Source: CBDDKU01 sp965230375 (GTDB lineage Bacteria; Bacteroidota; Bacteroidia; Flavobacteriales_D; Cryomorphaceae). Taken from it: a stretch of 64,000 nucleotides of DNA. A model generated the notes under the pieces. That model was not told the DNA's origin and ran no database searches. It saw nothing but the letters and a program-made list of their open reading frames with translations. A program made the position numbers and the translations under genes. Positions 17,832 to 27,200 of this stretch are shown piece by piece. The stretch covers positions 124,001 to 188,000 of the forward strand of contig CBDDKU010000015.1 of assembly GCA_965230375.1 (NCBI GenBank), in the 5' to 3' direction. Positions within the stretch are counted from its first letter, which is position 1. Each line of letters opens with the position of its first letter.

Positions 17832-19181
17832 ATGTTGAATATTTCATCACAAGAGAGCATACGTGATTTCAAGCTCTCGCAGAATATCAAGACGCTTAAA
17901 GAAGTAGAATCGAAGCAATCGAGTCGCGTCATTATCCGTTTGTCGATGGCTTTTTTCGGGATATTGCTGATAGTCATGTTTATCCCTTGGACTCAGAACA
18001 TCCAGTCATCAGGGCTTGTGACGACTTTGAAACCAGACCAGCGACCACAATCTATCCCTTCAATTATAGCCGGTCGGATCGAAAAGTGGTACGTGCAGGA
18101 AGGAGACTTCGTATCTAAAGGTGATACGATTCTACACATCTCCGAGATAAAGGATGAATACTTTGACCCCGCACTTTTGGAGCGAACCAGGAACCAAAGA
18201 GACGCCAAACAAGGTGGGGTTGGCGCCTATGCCGATAAAGTAAAAGCCCTAGACAAACAAATTGCAGCTTTAGAAGCGACATCTGACTTTAAATTGAGTC
18301 AGTCGAGAATCTACATCCAACAATCAGAATTGAAGGTGATTGCCGATAGCATCGATCTCGAAGCGGCTAAGACCAATAAAGAAATTGCCCAGCTGCAGTA
18401 CGATCGTATGGAGACTTTGTACAACAAAGGACTCAAGTCGAAAACTGATCTGGAAAACAGACGATTAAAGCTTCAGGAAGCGCAGGCCAAGCTGATTTCT
18501 GCCGAAAGCAAATTACTGAGCAGTCGTCAAGAAGTAGAGCGCGCTCAAGTTGAGATTTCATCTATAGAAAATCAATACATCGACCAAATCTCGAAAGCTC
18601 AAAGTGAGAAGTTCACGGCTCTCTCGAGCATGTACACAGCAGAAGCTGACCTAACAAAACTCGAAAACCAACTGTCGAATTACGAGGTAAGGACCAATAT
18701 GTATTACATCAAGGCGCCACAGTCGGGCTATGTATCGCGCACCACAAAGTCGGGTATTGGCCAAACGGTAAAAGAAGGTGATGAAATAGTAAGTATCATG
18801 CCTTTGCAGTATGATCTTGCCGTGGAGATGTTCGTGGATCCGATTGACCTACCATTGATGTACGAAGGGCTTCATGTGCGCGTGCAGTTTGACGGTTGGC
18901 CAGCGATCGTCTTCTCAGGTTGGCCAAATGCGAGTTACGGTACGTTTGGTGGAACGGTCTATGCCATTGATCAATTTATCAGTCCCAATGGGAAGTACCG
19001 TGTCTTGGTTGCACCAGACGAAATCGATCACAAATGGCCTGATGCAATCCGTGTGGGCGCCGGAACTAAAAACATGGTTCTCCTGGACGATGTACCAATC
19101 TGGTATGAGCTCTGGCGACAGGTCAACGGTTTCCCTCCAAACTTTTACACGCCTGGTCAAGGTCCAACGCCGAAATCGTAG
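17832..19181 (+). CDS. HlyD-family membrane fusion (periplasmic adaptor) protein
   Basis: A 449-residue adaptor with one N-terminal membrane helix (about 36-55, MAFFGILLIVMFIPW), a biotinyl-lipoyl half-motif (PSIIAGRIEKWYVQEGDFVS), a long alpha-helical hairpin (about 125-290) and the second lipoyl half followed by the beta barrel (IKAPQSGYVSRTTKSGIGQT). It would bridge the inner-membrane ABC protein and TolC. The C-terminal part is longer than in typical HlyD proteins and ends in a Pro-rich tail. It starts five bases after the ABC stop, and the TolC gene follows after two bases. Confidence 0.88.
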   Translation: MLNISSQESIRDFKLSQNIKTLKEVESKQSSRVIIRLSMAFFGILLIVMFIPWTQNIQSSGLVTTLKPDQRPQSIPSIIAGRIEKWYVQEGDFVSKGDTILHISEIKDEYFDPALLERTRNQRDAKQGGVGAYADKVKALDKQIAALEATSDFKLSQSRIYIQQSELKVIADSIDLEAAKTNKEIAQLQYDRMETLYNKGLKSKTDLENRRLKLQEAQAKLISAESKLLSSRQEVERAQVEISSIENQYIDQISKAQSEKFTALSSMYTAEADLTKLENQLSNYEVRTNMYYIKAPQSGYVSRTTKSGIGQTVKEGDEIVSIMPLQYDLAVEMFVDPIDLPLMYEGLHVRVQFDGWPAIVFSGWPNASYGTFGGTVYAIDQFISPNGKYRVLVAPDEIDHKWPDAIRVGAGTKNMVLLDDVPIWYELWRQVNGFPPNFYTPGQGPTPKS

Positions 19182-19183
19182 TC

Positions 19184-20605
19184 ATGAAAACAATTAGCAG
19201 CATACTATTCGTTTTTCTATGCTTGGTTGGTCATGCCCAGAATGACACTCTTCAGGCGGACACTCTTGAGACGGTTCTGAACTATGAGCGCTATATGCAG
19301 ATCGTAAAAGACCATCACCCAGTAGCTATGCAGGCTTCTCTTTTGACAGAGAGTGGTGAAGCGAATTTGAGAAGTTCTCGCGGTGGATTTGACCCTGTTT
19401 TATATGGAGACTACAACAACAAAGAGTTCAAAGGAACCGAGTACTATGAGCTGTTTGAGTCGGGGCTGAAGATTCCCACATGGTTTGGGATTGAATTTGA
19501 TGTTGGGTACACCCAAAACTCAGGTGCATTCCTGAACCCCCAAAACGTAAATTCGGGAGCTGGACTCTGGTATGGTGGCATCTCAGTACCCATCGGCCAA
19601 GGTCTTTTTATCGATGAACGCCGCGCCGCCCTGAGACAGGCTCAGGTCTTTGTGGAAATTGCAGAACAAGAACGCCGAAAAGCCTTAAATAAGTTGGTTT
19701 ATGACGCCGCCGTCACTTACTGGGATTGGTTTAAAGCATATAATGCTTTGGGCGTATACCGCGATGCGCAAGATGCTGCTCGGGTGAGATTAGATGCCGT
19801 AATCGAGAGTTTCGAAGCGGGCGATCGGCCGGCGATTGATACGCTCGAAGCCGGTATACAGTGGCAAACCCGTGTGGTGAGCTACCAGCAAGCCGAATTA
19901 GATTATCTCAATGCAAAGCAGAGACTGGAAGTTTATCTCTGGGCTGAGGGAACAATTCCCTTGGAGATCGATACAGCCACTGTCCCCTATTCCATTCAAT
20001 CAGATCTTCCAGATCTGGATGCGAGTATAGAAATGATGACCTTGGATAGTATGGTAGCTAATCATCCTGAATTACTCGCTTTGCAGTCGAAAATGGAACA
20101 GAAAGATATCGAGCGACGATGGAAGGCCGAACAGCTCAAGCCGGATCTAAATCTCAAGTATCAACCCTTAATCGAACCGTCGAGCGATCAGGAGTTCTTT
20201 GATGGGTATAGCCCAAATAACTACACGGTAGGCGTAGAGTTTAAAATGCCCCTTTTTCTGAGAAAGGAACGTGGCGAATTGCAACTCACCAAATTGAGTT
20301 TGAACGAAATGGATCTTGAAATTCAGCTCAAACAAGCCAACCTTCGCTATCTGTCTGGCAATGCAATAAACACATACAACACAACGCAACAGCAGCTCAA
20401 CGTGTTTACTCAAACAGTGGCGGACTATTTCTCTCTTCTCGAAGGAGAAAGAGCCTTATTCAACGCCGGAGAAAGCTCACTGTTTTTGGTCAACGCACGT
20501 GAGATCGGATACATACAAGCCGAAATAAAGCGGATTGAAATTCTGTCATCACTCCAAAAATCAATCGTAGCGATTGAATACAACTTTGGTCTGCTTTGGG
20601 ATTAA
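19184..20605 (+). CDS. TolC-family outer membrane efflux protein
   Basis: A 473-residue protein with a signal peptide (MKTISSILFVFLCLVGHAQ) and the usual internal duplication of outer-membrane efflux proteins: helical segments rich in Ala, Gln and Leu (RAALRQAQVFVEIAEQERRK) and an outer-membrane strand region (YNNKEFKGTEYYELFESGLK). It completes a TetR-ABC-HlyD-TolC export operon and would form the trans-periplasmic outer-membrane duct. Its ATG is two bases after the HlyD stop. I see no obvious terminator in the 86 bases to the next gene. Confidence 0.87.
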   Translation: MKTISSILFVFLCLVGHAQNDTLQADTLETVLNYERYMQIVKDHHPVAMQASLLTESGEANLRSSRGGFDPVLYGDYNNKEFKGTEYYELFESGLKIPTWFGIEFDVGYTQNSGAFLNPQNVNSGAGLWYGGISVPIGQGLFIDERRAALRQAQVFVEIAEQERRKALNKLVYDAAVTYWDWFKAYNALGVYRDAQDAARVRLDAVIESFEAGDRPAIDTLEAGIQWQTRVVSYQQAELDYLNAKQRLEVYLWAEGTIPLEIDTATVPYSIQSDLPDLDASIEMMTLDSMVANHPELLALQSKMEQKDIERRWKAEQLKPDLNLKYQPLIEPSSDQEFFDGYSPNNYTVGVEFKMPLFLRKERGELQLTKLSLNEMDLEIQLKQANLRYLSGNAINTYNTTQQQLNVFTQTVADYFSLLEGERALFNAGESSLFLVNAREIGYIQAEIKRIEILSSLQKSIVAIEYNFGLLWD

Positions 20606-20691
20606 TCGGCTCGCTTTTTCAACTACCGATCATCACTTAGCTACCTATTCATTCTCAGCAAACTTCTATTTTAGTTGCTCAACCGATTCAA

Positions 20692-22050
20692 ATGAGCAAA
20701 CCAAACGATAACCAAATAGCTAAATGGCTTAATAAATTGGAGCGCGAAAGTTGGCAACTTGAGCTTCTCGTATCCGCTTTTACCATTTTCCTTCTCTTCC
20801 AAGGCATCATCGCCTTTGAAGAATTGCTAGACGAGCTAACCTACAAATACAATGTTGGAGCGAGTTTCCTATCCTTTGTTTTTATTTTCGCCAACCTCCT
20901 GTATAGTGCCTTAAAGGCTCTGACATTCTTCATGGTTTCACATCTCTTATTGAGAGGGTTTTGGATAGGTACGATCGGCTTGCGATCCGTTCAACCAGAA
21001 ATAAATTTTGACGACTTTAAATACACACCGTTTTTCACCAAAAAACTAAAAGATACTGTAGTCAGTCTAGACCAGCTGGTGCTCAAACTAGATGAAGTCT
21101 GCAGCGTCATATTCGCTTTCGCATTTTTGGTTATTTCCCTACTTATTTCATTCGGAACCTACCTCGCTTTTATTGGAGTTGTCGGATTGATCTTAAGTAC
21201 GATTAGTGATTTCTCACTTGGATGGTTGAGCCATACGCTAAACCTTGTGTTCATACTGGTTTTGCTCATTTATTTCATATCTGGTCTCATATACCTGATA
21301 GACTATTTTACACTCGACTTTTTCAAGAAAAGAAGAAGATTTCAAAAGGTTTACTACCCTTTTTACAAGGTGTTTCACTACATCACTCTAGGGTTCTTGA
21401 GCCGAAGCATTTACTATTATTTGATCAGTAAATTTTCGAAGAAAAGAATCAGAATAGTTTACACAATCGGTATCACATTCGTTCTACTGCTAATTATTTT
21501 TGATTTTGATCAATATCAATATTCAACACATAACCCAAATCCATATCAGATCTCTACAAATACTTACGACGATCAGCGTGTCGACAGCGAATATGTAGAT
21601 TGGGCTTCCATTCCATCTGCTGAAATTGAAAAGGATTTTATTCCATTATTCTTAAGATATGACCCTGCTGACAATGAGATTCTGCGAAAGTCCTGCCCAG
21701 ATTATGAACCAGTTAAGTCAGACGGAATAAACCTGGCATATAAATTTGTTACTAGTAAAGGTGGCCTTCACTTCACCAATGAGAAGTTTGAAGGGGAAAA
21801 CCCTGAAAAAATTATGGATTGTCGGAAATCAATTTTCAAAGTCTCGATAAATGATTCACTCTATTCTGGACTCGAATACTTCTTTTATACTCACCCTGCG
21901 AAAAAGCAACATGGGCTTCTTTCCTATATCCCGACAAGTGGTCTTCAAAACGGACAAAATGTGATGGTGATCGAAAAAGCGACTCTTTCGGCATCAGATA
22001 GCATCGCATTTAAAGAATTTGTCCGAATTCCATTTTGGTATTCGAAGTAG
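20692..22050 (+). CDS. Polytopic membrane protein of unknown function
   Basis: A 452-residue protein. The N-terminal 60% holds about six hydrophobic helices (for example LLVSAFTIFLLFQGIIAF, FLSFVFIFANLLYSALKAL and FLVISLLISFGTYLAFIGVV). After a last helix near residue 260 (IGITFVLLLIIFDFD), the C-terminal 180 residues are soluble and probably extracytoplasmic. I do not recognise a family. It starts 86 bases after tolC, so membership of that operon is possible but not shown. It converges on a T9SS cargo gene with 19 bases between the stops. Confidence 0.75.
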   Translation: MSKPNDNQIAKWLNKLERESWQLELLVSAFTIFLLFQGIIAFEELLDELTYKYNVGASFLSFVFIFANLLYSALKALTFFMVSHLLLRGFWIGTIGLRSVQPEINFDDFKYTPFFTKKLKDTVVSLDQLVLKLDEVCSVIFAFAFLVISLLISFGTYLAFIGVVGLILSTISDFSLGWLSHTLNLVFILVLLIYFISGLIYLIDYFTLDFFKKRRRFQKVYYPFYKVFHYITLGFLSRSIYYYLISKFSKKRIRIVYTIGITFVLLLIIFDFDQYQYSTHNPNPYQISTNTYDDQRVDSEYVDWASIPSAEIEKDFIPLFLRYDPADNEILRKSCPDYEPVKSDGINLAYKFVTSKGGLHFTNEKFEGENPEKIMDCRKSIFKVSINDSLYSGLEYFFYTHPAKKQHGLLSYIPTSGLQNGQNVMVIEKATLSASDSIAFKEFVRIPFWYSK

Positions 22051-22069
22051 AGCAGTTCCATTTTGAACT

Positions 22070-23017
22070 CTACTCTACTTTCACAATCTTTCCTCGACTT
22101 AAGCTTTGTACTTTTTCTTGTAGAAGTCTGTATGTGTAAATCCCTTTGGGGAGATGCCCTAAATCAATCTCAACGTTGCCATTCACCGTTTCCACTGAAT
22201 AAACATCCTGCCCAACCTGATTAAAAATAGTCACATCGGTCTCCAAAGCGTTTGGATTTGAGAATGTAATTTCCACAAGGCCTAGTGTTGGGTTTGGTCT
22301 TGCACTTGAATTGAAAATTCGGTAGTTCGAATCAAAAACACTTTCCTCGTTTTGCTCCAACCAGAAGCTGTCAAACATAATTCCTTCGGCGTTTCCCGAC
22401 GTCGTGTCGGAAAGAAGTGAAAATCTTACCTGGAGAGTGTCACCAACTTGAATTTCATCACCATTCTCTTCATATTTCAAAAGGATACTCCATTCCAAAT
22501 CAAACAACTCCCAATCGTTGGTTTGAACTGAAAAATCTGGTATCTCAGAATGCCACGAAACATAGTAACCCTGTTCATCAATGGGGTCGACAAGATCATA
22601 CCAGCTTTCTCCTTGATTTACAGAATACTCCATCTTGCATACATCTCCTTCATCTAGTTGTGAGAAATAAGCTCCTCTTAAAGTAAAGCTGTACAAATTT
22701 CCACCAGGAAAGCTTAATTCGCCTACTATGTGATTAATTGTAAATGAAGAAGTGTCGTTAATCGGATATGGATTAATTGTATCTGTGATTATGACCATTT
22801 CGTCATTGTATGCAAAATTCAAGAACTCCTTTTGAGGTGGTCCGATTTGCCAAACACCTCCTTCATCTAAACCATCATTAATTGTGAAAAAACTGGTGCA
22901 GTATTCAAGAATGGGCTCATCGAAATTGACCTCCCACGTCTCACAATGCTCAATTTCCTGTGCAAAGAATAATTGTGCATTGAAGCAGAAAAAGATTAGA
23001 AGTATGTACCGTCTCAT
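22070..23017 (-). CDS. Secreted T9SS type A cargo protein (paralogue 1)
   Basis: A 315-residue secreted protein with a signal peptide (MRRYILLIFFCFNAQLFFAQ), a central beta-rich domain of the choice-of-anchor/MAM type (CTSFFTINDGLDEGGVWQIG, then EGIMFDSFWLEQ), and a C-terminal T9SS sorting domain (SARPNPTLGLVEITFSNPN ending in YTYRLLQEKVQSLSRGKIVK). No enzyme motif is seen. It is a clear tandem paralogue of the adjacent frameshifted gene at 23070-24003: both share the start motif (MRR, Gln at the cleavage site), CTSFFTI, EGIMFD and NPT/NPS sorting motifs. Confidence 0.83.
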   Translation of the reverse strand: MRRYILLIFFCFNAQLFFAQEIEHCETWEVNFDEPILEYCTSFFTINDGLDEGGVWQIGPPQKEFLNFAYNDEMVIITDTINPYPINDTSSFTINHIVGELSFPGGNLYSFTLRGAYFSQLDEGDVCKMEYSVNQGESWYDLVDPIDEQGYYVSWHSEIPDFSVQTNDWELFDLEWSILLKYEENGDEIQVGDTLQVRFSLLSDTTSGNAEGIMFDSFWLEQNEESVFDSNYRIFNSSARPNPTLGLVEITFSNPNALETDVTIFNQVGQDVYSVETVNGNVEIDLGHLPKGIYTYRLLQEKVQSLSRGKIVKVE

Positions 23018-23069
23018 AAGAATAGTTCTTTACTGAATTAAATAGAATTTAGCTAGCTCAAAAAAAACA

Positions 23070-24003
23070 TCATTCCACCAACACCAATTTCCCAAAACTG
23101 ATACGCTCAGATGTGGCTTGAATCAATCTATAAGAGTATAATCCTTTCGCAGTGGATTCAAAATTCAGCTCAAATTGAGAATTTCTTGTCGAGCTTGCGT
23201 AAATCAGCTTACCCCAAATAATTAAAAACCTGGATCTCTGTATGTTCTGAGTTGGGGTTTGAAAACAGAATCTTCGCATTCCCAAAACTTGGATTTGGAG
23301 CGACACTAGATTCAAAAACGCTTAAACCGTGATCCCTCGTTGACTCCATCAAATCGGAAAGGTAAAAATTATCAAACATGATACCTTCACCAGCTCCACT
23401 TAAGCTATCGCCAATGAAGGTAAACCGAAATTGAAGCGTGTCGCCAACCTGCAAATAATAGGGGAAATTCCCCTCCCATCCAGAGGGTATTATGACCGTA
23501 AAAGGTTCCCAACCGCCACTTGGGATATTGAAATCAGGGATCTCACTTTTCCAATCTATTTCCACATCAGCAGGGAGATCTATTAAGTCAAGCCATGTCA
23601 AACCATTGTTACCGGAAAACTCGAATTTGCAGTAGTCATTTGAGTCTAATTTCGAAAAATAGTATCCTGAAAAGTAAAATGCGTATGTGCCTCCCCACGA
23701 TGGAGCATCAAAAACATGGTGAAAAGTAAATGAAGATGTGTCATTTTCAGGATATGCTGTACTTGTATCAGTGATTAAAACGTTTGGATCAGAAAAAGTG
23801 TAGCTCAGGGTTTCCTTTTGTGGTACACCGATTTGCCAAACCGAAGTTTCTCCCGGCATGGTGTCAATGGTAAAAAAGCTTGTGCAATCCTCGAGAATTG
23901 GACCGTCAAAATCAACTTCAAATTGATAGCATGGCTCCGGGTCTTGTGCTAATAAGGTGTTCCAAACAAAAAATAGTAGAATGGATAACTGCAATCGTCT
24001 CAT
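23070..24003 (-). pseudogene. T9SS type A cargo protein (paralogue 2), frameshifted in the sorting domain
   Basis: The main frame (24003 down to 23209) encodes 264 residues: a signal peptide (MRRLQLSILLFFVWNTLLAQ), the same beta domain as its neighbour (CTSFFTIDTMPGETSVWQIG), and a sorting domain that stops at EIQVFNYLG. The remainder (GKLIYASSTRNSQFELNFES through SERISFGKLVLVE) continues in another frame to 23070. Removing one G from the G4 run (CCCC at 23212-23215 on the plus strand) restores a continuous protein of about 310 residues. As read, the product would lack the end of the T9SS signal and could not be sorted. Sequencing error, phase variation, decay and +1 recoding all remain possible. 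Confidence 0.8.
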
Positions 24004-24150
24004 ATAATATAGTTTTCACTGAAACTACACATATAAGATTATAATCCATCCGTACCTGGCTATAAAATCTTGGCAATTACTGCATTTCTATTTGCCCAAA
24101 ACATCATAAAAATTCAAAAAATTCAACATGTCGTGAAATAAGGGATGTTA

Positions 24151-24158
24151 TAGTTTTG
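24151..24158 (+). promoter_or_regulatory. Possible -7 box upstream of the macroglobulin gene
   Basis: TAGTTTTG matches the TAnnTTTG -7 consensus 57 bases before the ATG at 24216. No clear -33 TTTG is found at 19-21 bases upstream, so this is weak. Confidence 0.3.
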
Positions 24159-24215
24159 TTTAACATTTAGGCTTTGATGAGAAGAGTCTAACCAAAGGAC
24201 CAAACACGACCCAAA

Positions 24216-27200
24216 ATGACCCACCGCATCCTCCTTGCGTTCCTACTTGGCCAGCTATTTAGCTGTCAGACCCCTGAAAAGCCCATCGAGACCAACCCAG
24301 CCGTTGGAAAATACATCTACGCTTTCACATCGGGAACAATTTCCAAAAACGACCCAATTCTGATCAAATTGGCAAACCCGTATCAGGGAAATGTTGCCGT
24401 CGGTCAAGAGCTGGCTGAAAACATATTGGAATTTTCGCCAGATATCCATGGCAAGTTGTTTCTTCGAGACGCTTCTACCCTTGAGTTTGTAAAATCAGAA
24501 TCTATGCCATCAGGGCAAGACTATGTGGCGACACTTCATCTCGATCGACTTCTCGATGATGTAGAGTCAGAGTTGAACAAAATTCAATTCGAATTCTCAG
24601 TCATTAAGCAAGACCTTGACTTTTACATTGAAGGGATCGAACCGGTTAGCGATAGCGATTTGACTAAGGTCAAGCTAAAAGCTCGAATTCTCTTTGCTGA
24701 TGCAATCGAAACTGAAGAAGTAAAGGCAGCACTTTCTGCCAAACAAAGGGGCAATACGCTTTCTATAGCCGCTCAACAAACCGGTGGTCGTGAGTATACC
24801 ATCACAGTTGACGGCTTGCAGCGGCTTGAGTCGGCGTCAGAACTAGTGTTTGAATGGGATTTCAGTGATTTGGATCTTCAAGGCGAAGAAGTAACAGAGA
24901 TTCCTTCCATTAGCGACTTCAAAGTGCTCAGCATGGGCATTGAGCCCAATGTTCAAGAACTGAAAATCTTGTTTTCGGATCCTATCGCTGAGCAAGATTT
25001 GAATGGATTGATTTCCATCGAACACGCAGTGGATCTCAAATTTGACATTGATGGGGCTCAGGTTACGGTTTTCACAAATGACGTGATATTCGGAGATCGA
25101 TTGGTTGAAGTTTCGGGTAGTGTTCGAAATAAAGCAAACAAGGCTATGGGTGATGACTATTCGAAAGTAGTGAGATTCGCTATCGAAAAGCCAGACGTCA
25201 AATTGCTTGGTGACAAAAACATAATTCCGATGTCGGGTAGCAACTTGCTCATGCCATTTGAGGCGGTCGGATTAAATGCAGTTGACGTCTATGTCACCAA
25301 AATTTTCAGTAACAACATTCTTCAATACTTTCAATCAAACGACTACGGCGGTTCTTACCAACTTAGCCGTGTAGGTAAGCACATATACCGAAAACACATA
25401 GATCTCAGTTCTGCTGTAGCTACTGGTCTGTACAACAAGCAGCGCTATTTTGTGGATATAGCAGATATCGTGAAATCGGATCCGGGTGCGCTTTATGAAG
25501 TGGATATTCGCTTCAAGAAAGAATACTCGCTTTATGATTGTGGCAACGAAGAATCGACACTCAATGATGCCGAAGTCAAAGACGGCTGGGTTACCGACGG
25601 AGAATACTTCGTTGATGATTATTGGGCCAACGTTCCATACAACTGGCGTGAGCGCGAAAATCCATGTCATGGAGCCTACTACAATCGATATCAAACAAGC
25701 AAGAAAACTACGGTCATGGCCACAGACATTGGTCTCATCGTCAAGGCGGGAAACGATAATAAAATGTTGGTCGTGGCTAATTCTTTGACCACAGCTGAGC
25801 CCATTTCTGGAGCAAAGATTCGCGTATTCGACTTTCAGCAACAGGAAATCTGCAGTGGCTCCACCGACGGTCGTGGATTCGTTGAGTTGGACCTAAAAGG
25901 CAAGCCATTTGTCGTGTCAGCCAGCAAGGGAAAATCTGTCAGCTACGTCAAAGTTTTTCCGGGTAACGCGCTCTCATTATCGAAGTTTCGCGTGAGTGGA
26001 GCAGTCGTTCAAGATGGAGTAAAGGGATTTGCCTATGGAGATCGAGGCGTTTGGCGCCCAGGAGATTCACTGTATCTAAATTTCATTTTGGATGATCCAG
26101 CTGCTCTCCTTCCCCCAGACTACCCAGTGAAAATGGAGATTTATAGTCCCCAAGGTCAGCCGGTCAAGGAGCTTGTTCAGACTGCTTCAGTAAATGGATT
26201 CTACGACTTTCGGACGCATTTACCTGAAGACTCAGAAACGGGTAATTATGCTGCCAATTTCACCATTGGAAACAGAGTATTCCGCAAGAATCTGCGAATA
26301 GAGACGGTAAAACCGAATAGGCTTAAAATCGAATTAAACCTCGACGAGAAGGGTAAGTCCACAGCTATCTCAGGGAAACTCAAATCGAGTTGGCTCCACG
26401 GTACCCCAGGTAATGGTCTCAATGCCAAAATAGATGTAACCATCAAAGCGAGTAAGACGGTATTTGATGAATATCCAGGCTATCATTTCGACAATTATAT
26501 CTCCTCCAGACTCACCAGTTCAGATATGAATGTTTTCGAAGACAAGCTGGATGAAAACGGAGAAGCGTCGTTTCGCTTTGATGTGGATGAATCGGTTAAG
26601 AAAGCTCCCGGAAGAGTGAAAGCGTCTTTTACCACCAAGGTGTTTGAGCCGGGTGGAAACTTCAGCATCGATTACTTTACCAGCCCTTACGACCCGTACA
26701 GCACCTATGTGGGTGCTCGAATTCCTGAATCGAAACTCTGGGGTGGAGCGCTCGAAACAGAGAAAGACCACGAAATAGAACTCGTATCCTTAACCGCCGA
26801 TGGAAAGCTGTCTAAGTCGCAAAAAGTGAAAGTGAGCCTATTCAAAGTCGATCACCGCTGGTGGTACGATAATTACAGCTCTGGTGATTACAATTACATC
26901 AACACGAGTTCATACAATCTAGTAGATCGCGACACCATCAATCTTTTAGATGGAACGGGAGCATATCCAATTCGAGTTGAAAACAGCAACTGGGGTAGAT
27001 ACTTACTTGAAGTACACGACTTGGCAAGCGGACACAAATCTGTTCAATTTGTCTTTTTTGACTGGCCATATTGGATGCGCTCTAACAAGCAAGGTGGTGA
27101 AGCGAGCAGCATTCTTGGTTTCTCGACAGACAAGGATTCGTATAAGGTTGGCGAAAAAATCAAGGTGACGGTGCCATCTCCAGAAAAAGGAAAACTCTTG

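Noticed and set aside
22048..22079. Hairpin between the convergent membrane-protein and T9SS genes
   Set aside because: The inverted arms (around AGTTC/GAACT) are short and interrupted and no T-run follows, so it is too weak to call a terminator.
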